This document shows positions 17,205 to 25,062 of a stretch of DNA of 64,000 nt, piece after piece. The notes beneath the pieces are model-generated. The model saw only the letters and a program-made list of their open reading frames with translations. It was not told the DNA's origin and did no database searches. The translations under genes were made by a program, and so were the position numbers. Numbering within the stretch: the first letter of the stretch is position 1; the number at the start of each line of letters is the position of its first letter. Source of the DNA: UBA1161 sp002311745 (GTDB lineage Bacteria > Planctomycetota > Phycisphaerae > Tepidisphaerales > Tepidisphaeraceae); NCBI GenBank assembly GCA_050018415.1, contig JBEKAB010000019.1, positions 5,373-69,372 on the forward strand, given 5' to 3'.

Positions 17205-19275
17205 GGCGCGACCTCGTCTGACACCAGCTTTGCCACATCTGCCGATAGGCGATTTGAATGTTGTGGGCAAACCGCCGGGCATCGGTCAGCGGCGAAGCGA
17301 GCATGCGCTGGCGCAGGCCGGAGCGAATCTCGCGCAGCCGCGGCAGATCCCCCGCCAATTCCGCCGCAATTCGCACAAAATCCTCCGGACGATGCGCCGC
17401 CAGCTCTTGCAGCTTCAGGTTGGATAGCTGGCTCCAGGTAGCGCGGCCGACGGCGGTCTGCCCGACCAGCGTCACCACAGGCACGCCCATCCACAGGGCG
17501 TCGAGGCTGGTGGTATGCCCGTTGTACGGCAGCGTATCCAGGCCGATGTCGATCTGGCGATAGGCTTGCAGATACTGTTCCCGCGGCAGGCGACCGGTGA
17601 AATCCACGCGCGAAGGGTCGATGTGCTCCAGGACGTGCTGACGCGACGAGCCGGGCGGAGCCAACAGCATCAGCCGTGAACGCGGCACCGCCTCCAACAC
17701 CCGGGCCCAGAGTTTGAGCATGGGGTCACTCACCTTGCAAAAGATGTTCAGGGATGCAAAGGTGACGTGGCCGCTGGCCAATGCCGGCGGCGGCCCGACC
17801 TCGAAACCCTGGGCCACTTCCATCACCTGCGGGTCATAGCACCAGAAACTATCGGCCAGGCGCACGAGCTTCTCGACGTAATGGTCTTCGGTCATGCCCG
17901 GGGGATCGAGGTAGGGATCGGTCAGACGGTAATCCATCGCCTCCAGGCCCGTGCCGCCGGGATATCCGCCGAAGGTCACCTGAACCGGCGCGGGCTTACG
18001 CGCAAAAAGGAGCAGACGGTTGTTGGCGCTGTGGACGGCCAAATCCACCAGGATGTCGATGCCATCCTCCCGGATCATCTGGGCGACAGACTCGTTGCTT
18101 TCGTGGGCGATGTCGCGCCAGTGATCGGCGCAGGCGCGGAACTTTTCGGTCCAGGGGTCTTGGCGGAGCAGGTTGTAGTAGCAGAAGACTTCAAAGGCCG
18201 AGTGATCATGCTGACGAAACAACGGCAAGAGCGTCATTCCCGCGATGTGCAGGCAAAAATCGGGCGAGACGTAGCCGATTTTCAGCCGCCGGTCCGGATC
18301 GGGATCGTTGCCATGCGGAGTGATGAAGCGTTTGAGCGGCTGCGCGTGCCGCTGGTCCCACTCCCGCAACTCTTGCAAAAGGTCGGCCGCGCTGTAGTCC
18401 GCAGAGTAATGGAAGAGCAGCACCAGATTGCTGTGGACCTGCCAGTAATCCGGCTTGGCGGCCAGGGCGCGGCGGTAAGCCTCGATGGCGTGGTCAAGCT
18501 GCCCGATGTTTTTGTGCGCGTTGCCCAGGTGGCAGTAGGCGTCGGGATGTCCTGGCTGAAGATCCACGGCGCGCTGACAGGCGGCGGTGGCTTGGTCCCA
18601 CCGGCCCTGTATGAACAGCGCCCGCGCCATCTCGGCATAGGCGTCGGCCCAGTCCGGCCGCAGGGTCAGCGCTTGGCGGAACTCGGCGACCGCCTGCTCG
18701 ATCTGGCCGGAATCGGTCAGGACGCTGGCCAGATTCTTGTGAATCTCCGCGAGGTCCCCGCGCAGCTCCAGGGCTCGCCGGTACGCCTGCACCGACTGGT
18801 CCCACTGCCCCAGCGAGCGCAGCACCACGCCCAGGTTGTTGTAAGCCTCGAGGTAATCCGGCTTGACGGCAATGGCCTGCTGCAGCGCCGCCGCCGCCTC
18901 CTGGCGCCGGCCCGCTTGCCGCAACGCCAGACCCAACTGAAGATGGGCCTCCGCAAAATCCGGCTTGAGTTGCACCGCCCTGCGCAGATGATCCATCGCC
19001 TCCTCGCACTGGCCCAAGTCCATCAGCACCAGAGCCAGGTGGCAATGACAATCCGGCGCCTGCGGGTTCATCGCCAGGGCCCGGCGAAGCAACTGCAGCG
19101 CCTCCTGCTTGTCCCCCAGGCCGAAGCGCAACATGCCCAGCAACTGCGCCACATCGCCATCGTCCGGTTTGGCGGCCAGGATTTGGCGATACAGCGCTTC
19201 GGCCTCCTGGAGCTTGCCCGACTGATGCAGGCTCACGGCCGACTCGAACCATTGCTCGGTGGATGCTTGGGACAT
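17188..19275 (-). CDS. TPR O-linked GlcNAc transferase-like glycosyltransferase (OGT copy 2)
   Basis: About 695 aa from the ATG at 19275, 1 nt after the stop of copy 3, so translation is probably coupled. About nine TPRs occupy residues 1-310 (YCHLGNAHKNIGQLDHAI is a late one). The GT41 region includes RLKIGYVSPDF, IDILVDLAVHSANNRLLLFA, KPAPVQVTFGGYPGGTGLEA, NIFCKVSDP with the conserved Lys, DTLPYNGHTTSLDALWMGVP and GRATWSQLS. The last residues (QTRSRHDSNR) are read out of the N-terminal codons of the downstream relic, suggesting the original end was changed when that copy collapsed. Confidence 0.93.
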   Translation of the reverse strand: MSQASTEQWFESAVSLHQSGKLQEAEALYRQILAAKPDDGDVAQLLGMLRFGLGDKQEALQLLRRALAMNPQAPDCHCHLALVLMDLGQCEEAMDHLRRAVQLKPDFAEAHLQLGLALRQAGRRQEAAAALQQAIAVKPDYLEAYNNLGVVLRSLGQWDQSVQAYRRALELRGDLAEIHKNLASVLTDSGQIEQAVAEFRQALTLRPDWADAYAEMARALFIQGRWDQATAACQRAVDLQPGHPDAYCHLGNAHKNIGQLDHAIEAYRRALAAKPDYWQVHSNLVLLFHYSADYSAADLLQELREWDQRHAQPLKRFITPHGNDPDPDRRLKIGYVSPDFCLHIAGMTLLPLFRQHDHSAFEVFCYYNLLRQDPWTEKFRACADHWRDIAHESNESVAQMIREDGIDILVDLAVHSANNRLLLFARKPAPVQVTFGGYPGGTGLEAMDYRLTDPYLDPPGMTEDHYVEKLVRLADSFWCYDPQVMEVAQGFEVGPPPALASGHVTFASLNIFCKVSDPMLKLWARVLEAVPRSRLMLLAPPGSSRQHVLEHIDPSRVDFTGRLPREQYLQAYRQIDIGLDTLPYNGHTTSLDALWMGVPVVTLVGQTAVGRATWSQLSNLKLQELAAHRPEDFVRIAAELAGDLPRLREIRSGLRQRMLASPLTDARRFAHNIQIAYRQMWQSWCQTRSRHDSNR

Positions 19276-19276
19276 G

Positions 19277-21343
19277 CTACGATTTTGAATGACACCATCG
19301 CCGCCACATCTGCCGATACGCCGCTTCCACCTCCCGGGCGAATGGGGCCGCATCCATCAGCGGCGATTGCCGCATGCGGTCGCGCAAGCCGGCGCGCAGC
19401 GCCGCCAGAGCATCCCAATCCCCGGCCAATCGCTCGGCGATCTGCACGTACTGCTGCGGGCTTTGCGCGATCAAGTCGTTCAAGCCAAGCGTGGAAAGCA
19501 AGCTGGCGCCCACGCGCCCGGCGTGGGTGGCGCCGCTGTGCGTCACCACGGGCAGGCCCATCCACAGGGCCTCGCAGGTGGTGGTCGTGCCATTGTAGGG
19601 GAAGCTGTCCAGGGCGACGTCGATTTTGTGATAGGCCAAGAGGTGCTGGCGCTTGGAGGGGGTTAGGCCGCGCAAATCCAATCGCGCCGGCTCAATCCCC
19701 AGAGCGGCGAAGCGCTGCCGCAGGCGTGCGGCGGTCACGGCCTCGAGCAGCGCCGGACATTTCAGCACCAGCCGGCTTTGCGGAACGCGGCGCAGTATTT
19801 CCGCCCAGCACTGCAACGTCGAATCGAGCATCTTGGTGAGGTTGTTGAACGATCCGAAGGTGAGATGCCCCGCCGACTTGGCCGGCAACGGCCCGACCTC
19901 GGGCGCATCCGGCGGCGCATGAAAGCACAAAAAAGTCCGCGGCAGGCGCACGAGTAGCTCGGTGTAAAACGGCTCGCCAGCGCCGGGCGGATCCGCCACG
20001 GCGTCCGTCAGCCGATAGTCCATGGTCCTCAGTCCGGTGGTGGCGGGATAACCCAGGTACGTCACCTGCACGGGCGCCGGCTTGCGGGCGAACAGGAGCA
20101 GGCGATTGCCAGCGGTGTGCCCGGCCAGATCGACCAGAATGTCGATCGCGTCGTGGCGGATCTGCTCGGCCACCCGCTCATCCGTCCAACCCACGATATC
20201 GCGCCAGTGATCGGCTTGCTGCTTCAGCCGGGCGGTGACCTGGTCGGCCTGCGCCGTGTCGGAATAACACCAAGCTTCCACCTGGCGATCATCGTGCTCG
20301 CCCAGCAGCGGTTCAAAGAACGCCGCGACGGAATGCGAGCGAAAATCGGGCGAGACGTAACCGATGCGCAGGCGGCGATCGGGGTCGGGGTTGTTGGCGT
20401 GGGGCTGGATCTGGGCGGCCAGCGGCCCCGCGTGCCGCTGGCTCCAGGCCAGATGCTCGGCAAAGACGGCGGCCGGATCGGCGCTGGGCAAGCTCTGCAT
20501 CGCCAGCAGGAGGTTGCTGTGATACATGGGCAAAACGGATGCGGGCCGCAGGGCGGCGATGGCCTCGTCCTGCCGGCCGGCGCTCAGCAGCGCATTGCCC
20601 AGATTGCCGTAGGCCTCGGCGAAATTGGGCTGCAGTGTCAGGGCTTGGCGGCACGCGGCCGCCGCCGCTTCCACCTGGCCGATCTTCCAGAGCGAGTGGG
20701 CCAGGTTGCTCAGGGCTTCGGGGTAGGCCGGCCGAAGGGCCAGGGCTTTGAGGTAAGCCACGATCGCGCCGGCGCAATCGCCGCAGTTCTGCAGGCTGTT
20801 GGCCAGGTTGAACAGCGCCTCGGGGTAATCCGGCCGCAGCTTCAGGGCCGCCCGGGCCGCGCCCAGGGCCGAGGACCAATGGCCCTGGGCGCACAGGGCA
20901 TCGGCCAAGTTGCTGTGGGCCTCGGCATAATCGGGCCGCAGACTGATGGCTTGGTTGAACGCCCGGATCGCCTGGTTCAGATCGCCCCGTACCTTGGCGG
21001 CACAGCCCAGATTAAACCAAGCCTCCGCAACTTCCGGCCGCAGCGCCAGCGAGCGCTCGTAGGCGGCCATGGCCTGCTCTTGCTGTCCCAGCGCCGCCAG
21101 GACCACGCCCAGATGGCAGTAATAATCGGCGCGCGTGGGATCGATGGCGATCGCCGCGCGGATCATGTCCAGCGCTTGGGCGTAGTGGCGCTGGGCGGCC
21201 AGGAGCGTGCCCAGCATGTGCAAGGCCTCGGCGTTTTGCGGCTCGCTTGCCAGGACCTGGCGATAAAGCGCTTCGGCCTGGGAGTAGCGTGCGGCCTTGT
21301 GATGCTCGGCTGCCGCCGCGAGCGTTTCGGTAGCACTGCTCAT
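19277..21343 (-). CDS. TPR O-linked GlcNAc transferase-like glycosyltransferase (OGT copy 3)
   Basis: About 688 aa from the ATG at 21343, which overlaps the stop of copy 4 (ATGA). About eight TPRs lie in residues 1-290. The catalytic part is the most canonical of the four: RLRIGYVSPDFRSHSVAAFF, IDILVDLAGHTAGNRLLLFA, KPAPVQVTYLGYPATTGLRT, MDYRLTD, SFNNLTKMLD with the conserved Lys, DSFPYNGTTTTCEALWMGLP and HAGRVGASLLS. The HTAGNR motif matches the family consensus exactly, whereas the other three copies vary there. It is therefore the safest choice as an active enzyme. Confidence 0.94.
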   Translation of the reverse strand: MSSATETLAAAAEHHKAARYSQAEALYRQVLASEPQNAEALHMLGTLLAAQRHYAQALDMIRAAIAIDPTRADYYCHLGVVLAALGQQEQAMAAYERSLALRPEVAEAWFNLGCAAKVRGDLNQAIRAFNQAISLRPDYAEAHSNLADALCAQGHWSSALGAARAALKLRPDYPEALFNLANSLQNCGDCAGAIVAYLKALALRPAYPEALSNLAHSLWKIGQVEAAAAACRQALTLQPNFAEAYGNLGNALLSAGRQDEAIAALRPASVLPMYHSNLLLAMQSLPSADPAAVFAEHLAWSQRHAGPLAAQIQPHANNPDPDRRLRIGYVSPDFRSHSVAAFFEPLLGEHDDRQVEAWCYSDTAQADQVTARLKQQADHWRDIVGWTDERVAEQIRHDAIDILVDLAGHTAGNRLLLFARKPAPVQVTYLGYPATTGLRTMDYRLTDAVADPPGAGEPFYTELLVRLPRTFLCFHAPPDAPEVGPLPAKSAGHLTFGSFNNLTKMLDSTLQCWAEILRRVPQSRLVLKCPALLEAVTAARLRQRFAALGIEPARLDLRGLTPSKRQHLLAYHKIDVALDSFPYNGTTTTCEALWMGLPVVTHSGATHAGRVGASLLSTLGLNDLIAQSPQQYVQIAERLAGDWDALAALRAGLRDRMRQSPLMDAAPFAREVEAAYRQMWRRWCHSKS

Positions 21344-23094
21344 ACGCCGGCTTCCATGGTGCGGGAGGCGCACCAGTTCCGCCACATCTGCCGATAGGCC
21401 GATTCCATGTTGGCCGCGAAACGCTTGGCATCCATCAGCGGCGAGATGAGCATCCGCGGACGCAACGTGCGCCGCAGCTCGGACAGACGCCCAAGATCGC
21501 CGGCCAGTTCGACGGCGATCTTCACATACTGCTGGGCATCGGCGGCGACCAACTCGCTGTGGCCCAGATTGCTCAGGATGCTCAAGCCCCCGCGGCCCAC
21601 CACCCGGTGGCCCACCAGGCTCACCAGCGGCACGCCCATCCACATTCCATCCAAACCCGTCGTCGGACTGTTGAAGGGAAACGTGTCCAAGTGGATGTCG
21701 ATGCGATGAAACATGTCCAGATAGGGTCGCCGCGGCCGACGCTGCACGAATTCCACGCGATCCGGTTCAACGCCCAGCTTGTCCACCACCGCTTGGCGGT
21801 GCGCGCCCGGCGGGCACAGCAGAGCCAGCCGCGAGCCGCTGACCTGGCGCATGATCATGGCCCATAACTCCAGCACCTGGTCGTTGACCTTTACGAAGTT
21901 GCTCAAGCAGCAGAAGGTCACGTGGCCTGCTTGCAGGGCCGGCAGATCGTTGGTCGGCACATCCGGCGTCAGCGGATCGTAGCACCAGAAGCAGTCCGGC
22001 AGATAAATCACCTGCTCGCCCGGCTGCTGCTGGCTGCCAGGCGGGTCGAGAAACCGATCGCTCAGGCGGTATTGAATCGTCTCCGCCCCACTGGAGCCGG
22101 GATACCCCAGCCAGCTCGCCTGCACCGGAGCCGGCTGATGAGCAAAGATCAGCAGGCGCTGGTCCAACGTGTGCAAGCCAAGGTCGACCAGGATGTCGAT
22201 GCCGTCGGCGCGAATCTCATCGGCCGCCTGCTGTGGGGACAAGCCGACGATGCTGCGCCAACGATCGGCGTAGGGTTGGAGGTACTCGGTCATCGGGTCC
22301 GGGGACGGGACATAAGCGTAACAAGTGATCTCGAATTGCTCGTGATCGTGATGCGCCAGAAGAGGATTGAGATAGTAGGCGCAGGTATGGTAGCGGAAGT
22401 CGGCCGAGACGTAGCCGATGCGGAGGCGGCGATGCGCCTGCGGCGTGTTCGTGTGAGGACGGATGAACGGCTTGAGCGGCCGCACCTGCTGCTGGTTCCA
22501 TCGGTCCTGTTCCTGGGCGATGGACACGGCATCGCAGCCCGGGTGGTACAGCATCGCCATGATCAGGTTGCTGTGAAGGGACGCGTCGTGGACGTCGAGC
22601 GCCAAAGCGCGGCGGAAGCAGTCGATGGCCTCATCCAGGCGGGCCAGGCCCATCATGATCTTGCCAAGATTGTTGTAGGCATCCAGATAACCCGGCCGAA
22701 GGGAAATGGCCTGGCGGCAGGCGAGGATGGACTCGTCGAATCGGTCGGTGGCAGCCAGGGCGATGGCCAAATTGTTATAGCTTTCGGCCATGGTCGGCTG
22801 CAGCTCCAAGGCCCGCTGATAGGCCGCCACCGCCTCCTCGTTTTGCCCCGCCATGGTGAGCACGACGCCCAAATTGGAGTGGTAATTGGCGGCGAGCGGG
22901 TTGACGGCGATGGCTTGGGCCAGCCACCGCTGCGCCTCGTCCAAGTGAGTCATCTGATACGCGACCAGACCCATCAGGTGCATCGCCTCCGGGTCGTCGC
23001 TGCGGCGCGACAGCATCTGGCGGCACACCTCCTGGCACTGGACCCAGCGGCCAGCGCGAAAGTGATCCTTGGCTTGGTCCAAGTCCTCCGGCAT
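21340..23094 (-). CDS. TPR O-linked GlcNAc transferase-like glycosyltransferase (OGT copy 4)
   Basis: About 584 aa from the second of two adjacent ATGs (23094), which is correctly spaced from a GAGG site; the ATG at 23097 is the alternative. It has only about five TPRs. The catalytic part keeps RLRIGYVSADFRYHTCAYYL, NFVKVND with the conserved Lys, DTFPFNSPTTGLDGMWMGVP and GRGGLSIL, but the usual AGHTxGNR motif is LGLHTLDQR and MDYRLTD is IQYRLSD. It is the most divergent member and may use another acceptor or sugar. It is first of the surviving array genes. Confidence 0.92.
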   Translation of the reverse strand: MPEDLDQAKDHFRAGRWVQCQEVCRQMLSRRSDDPEAMHLMGLVAYQMTHLDEAQRWLAQAIAVNPLAANYHSNLGVVLTMAGQNEEAVAAYQRALELQPTMAESYNNLAIALAATDRFDESILACRQAISLRPGYLDAYNNLGKIMMGLARLDEAIDCFRRALALDVHDASLHSNLIMAMLYHPGCDAVSIAQEQDRWNQQQVRPLKPFIRPHTNTPQAHRRLRIGYVSADFRYHTCAYYLNPLLAHHDHEQFEITCYAYVPSPDPMTEYLQPYADRWRSIVGLSPQQAADEIRADGIDILVDLGLHTLDQRLLIFAHQPAPVQASWLGYPGSSGAETIQYRLSDRFLDPPGSQQQPGEQVIYLPDCFWCYDPLTPDVPTNDLPALQAGHVTFCCLSNFVKVNDQVLELWAMIMRQVSGSRLALLCPPGAHRQAVVDKLGVEPDRVEFVQRRPRRPYLDMFHRIDIHLDTFPFNSPTTGLDGMWMGVPLVSLVGHRVVGRGGLSILSNLGHSELVAADAQQYVKIAVELAGDLGRLSELRRTLRPRMLISPLMDAKRFAANMESAYRQMWRNWCASRTMEAGV

Positions 23095-23096
23095 CA

Positions 23097-23177
23097 TCAC
23101 CTCGTGTGCTCCACCCGCCGCCGCCACATCCACCGGTACGCCGATGCGACGCTGCGGGCGAAGCGCTGGGCATCCAT
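23097..23177 (-). pseudogene. 3' remnant of a further OGT gene upstream of copy 4
   Basis: The frame reads MDAQRFARSVASAYRWMWRR to a TGA at 23099-23097 that overlaps the double ATG of copy 4. This matches the last 25 residues of the intact copies (MDAARFARNMEAVYRDIWRR). Upstream the similarity stops exactly where the PEGA lipoprotein gene ends (stop at 23179), so most of the copy was lost in a deletion that fused the two neighbours. Confidence 0.82.
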
Positions 23178-23178
23178 C

Positions 23179-23616
23179 CTAGGGGCGGGTGGCGGCATGG
23201 CGGGACGATTGCAGTTGCTGGCCCAAAACCTGCCCGCGCCGCACCAGAGCCTGCGGATCAGCGGCGGGCGCGGATGGCCGCAAGGTGTACACCCGCGTTT
23301 GATGGTCCTTGAAGGAAATGGGCAGGATTTCGGCGATCAAATCCAAGCCAAGCCATTGGTAAATCGGCGGGAAAAGCGTCGCCCGGGTCTTAAGAGATTC
23401 GTATCCATCCTTGCGTAGGGTCACGTCGTAGGTGCCGTACCACAGGAAGTCGCGCTGCACGGGGGTTCGACCCACTTCCTGGTCGTTGAGGTAAACCAAC
23501 GCCCCGGGAGGACTGGATTGAACCGACAGCGTGCGCTCGATACAGCCGCCGACCGCGAACATCGCGGCCACGGCCCCGCTGATCGTGCAACCGGCCCAGA
23601 TGAGGCGCATGTTCAT
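23179..23616 (-). CDS. PEGA-domain lipoprotein
   Basis: 145 aa. A lipoprotein signal ends in VGGC at about residue 25. Residues 33-70 are one PEGA domain (VQSSPPGALVYLNDQEVGRT, then DVTLRKDGYE), a small beta-sandwich often found in planctomycete surface proteins. The remainder carries a hydrophobic stretch (PIYQWLGLDLIAEILPISF) typical of PEGA lipoproteins. The function is unknown. It heads the leftward OGT array, and its 3' end sits at a deletion junction with an OGT relic, so its last codons may be secondary. An ATG at 23610 is an alternative start. Confidence 0.85.
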   Translation of the reverse strand: MNMRLIWAGCTISGAVAAMFAVGGCIERTLSVQSSPPGALVYLNDQEVGRTPVQRDFLWYGTYDVTLRKDGYESLKTRATLFPPIYQWLGLDLIAEILPISFKDHQTRVYTLRPSAPAADPQALVRRGQVLGQQLQSSRHAATRP

Positions 23617-23725
23617 TCCGGGCCGGCAGTATAGACGCCCTGCCGTCCATCACAAGCCGCGCGGCCGTCGTTCAGCCGCATGGCGGCCGTTTCATCTTGG
23701 GGCCAGCCTGGGATACACTGCCGTC

Positions 23726-24976
23726 ATGGTGATTCCGTTTTTCGGCATCCTGGCGATTTTCATCTGCCTGGACCTGTGGGTGTGGGTGGGGTTCGACCGA
23801 ATGCTGCGGCGGCTGGCTCACGGATGGCTGTGGCGGTGGATGCTGGCGATTCTGATGGTTCCCCCCATGGCATTCATACTGCTGACGCTGTTGGCTTTTC
23901 ACCGCATGGCCAGGGCACATCCGTACATTCCGCCACTGCTCGGTGCATACGCGTATATCTGGCACTTTCTGATCCTGGGACCGACCGTGCTGGGGCTGGC
24001 GAGCTGCCTGCTGGTGCGCCGGCTGGTGCAGGCTTATCGGGAAGTACGCGTTCGCCTGCAAAGGAACAACGCGGACCCCCCCGCGGTTCCGATGGCGGAG
24101 CCGCCGGCGCCCGCGACGTTTCCCGTGTGGTCGCGGCGGGGTTTTTTGACCGCCGCCGCCTTCGCCCTGCCTCCGCTGGCCAGCTTTTCCCTGGTCAAGG
24201 TTGGCATGGCCCAGCGCGGCCAATTCCGCATCCGCCGGTTCGAACTGGCCATCGCCGGCTGGCCGGCGCCACTGGATGGCTTGACCATCGCCCTGGTCGC
24301 GGATGTGCATGCCGGCATCTTCAGCACGCCCAAGATGCTCAGCGATGTCGCCGATGCCACGAACAATCTCCGCGCGGATCTGGTGCTGCTTGGCGGCGAT
24401 CTGGTGAATATGACGCACGCGGACCTGCCAAGCGCCCTGGACATGGTGATGCGGATGGAGGGGCGATACGGCCTTTACATGGTGGAGGGGAACCACGACG
24501 TGATCGAGCCCGCCCGGGATTTCGAGGCGGTATGCCGAAAGCGCGGCGTGCGACTGTTGGTCAACGAGGTGGAAACCATCGCGCCGCGCGGCGTGCCGAT
24601 CCAATTGCTCGGCACCCGCTGGGATGTGTCGTCTCCGACCACGACCCAAGCCGCGGCCATGGCCCAATCCGTGGCCACGGTGGCGTGCGACCGCGATCTG
24701 ACGCTTTTCCCGATCCTTCTGGCGCATCATCCGCACAGTTGGGATGAGGCCGCCGCCCGCGGAATCCCGCTGGTGCTGTCCGGGCACACGCATGGCGGAC
24801 AAATCATGCTCACCCCCACCATCGGCGCCGGGCCGCTGCGATTCAAATATTGGTCCGGGCTGTACCAAAAGCCCGGATCGAGCCTGATCGTGTCCAACGG
24901 CGTGGGCAACTGGTTTCCCCTGCGCGTCAACGCCCCGGCGGAGATCCTGCACATCACGCTGCATCCGGTGAGCTAG
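23726..24976 (+). CDS. Membrane metallophosphoesterase (YaeI-like)
   Basis: 416 aa from the ATG at 23726. Residues 1-120 hold three transmembrane helices (MVIPFFGILAIFICLDLWVW; ILMVPPMAFILLTLLAF; FLILGPTVLGLASCLLV). A fourth hydrophobic segment begins SRRGFLTAAAFALPP, which resembles a twin-arginine signal. The C-terminal catalytic domain has ALVADVHAG, LGGDLVN, EGNHD, LAHHP and LSGHTHGGQ, the dimetal ligands of calcineurin-like phosphoesterases. Related enzymes act on lipid-linked phosphates. It is followed by a long inverted repeat and a convergent VWA gene. Confidence 0.9.
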   Translation: MVIPFFGILAIFICLDLWVWVGFDRMLRRLAHGWLWRWMLAILMVPPMAFILLTLLAFHRMARAHPYIPPLLGAYAYIWHFLILGPTVLGLASCLLVRRLVQAYREVRVRLQRNNADPPAVPMAEPPAPATFPVWSRRGFLTAAAFALPPLASFSLVKVGMAQRGQFRIRRFELAIAGWPAPLDGLTIALVADVHAGIFSTPKMLSDVADATNNLRADLVLLGGDLVNMTHADLPSALDMVMRMEGRYGLYMVEGNHDVIEPARDFEAVCRKRGVRLLVNEVETIAPRGVPIQLLGTRWDVSSPTTTQAAAMAQSVATVACDRDLTLFPILLAHHPHSWDEAAARGIPLVLSGHTHGGQIMLTPTIGAGPLRFKYWSGLYQKPGSSLIVSNGVGNWFPLRVNAPAEILHITLHPVS

Positions 24977-24998
24977 CGCTGGGTCCATTATGAGAAGA

Positions 24999-25056
24999 CC
25001 GGTTCGAGGACGAACCGGCTCAGTTTCCAAACGGAGCCGGTTCGTCCTCGAACCGG
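24999..25056. repeat. 22-bp perfect inverted repeat made of two hairpins between convergent genes
   Basis: The left arm is CCGGTTCGAGGACGAACCGG plus CT (24999-25020); the right arm is AG plus CCGGTTCGTCCTCGAACCGG (25035-25056), with a 14-nt loop. Each arm is itself a hairpin, so a cruciform or two alternative folds are possible. It lies between the metallophosphoesterase and VWA stop codons and could be a bidirectional terminator, but there is no T-tract after either end. Confidence 0.9.
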
Positions 25057-25062
25057 AAAAAA

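Noticed and set aside
17767..19839. + strand open frame of 690 codons across two OGT genes
   Set aside because: It crosses the junction of copies 2 and 3, is antisense to conserved catalytic motifs, and is of low-complexity shadow type.
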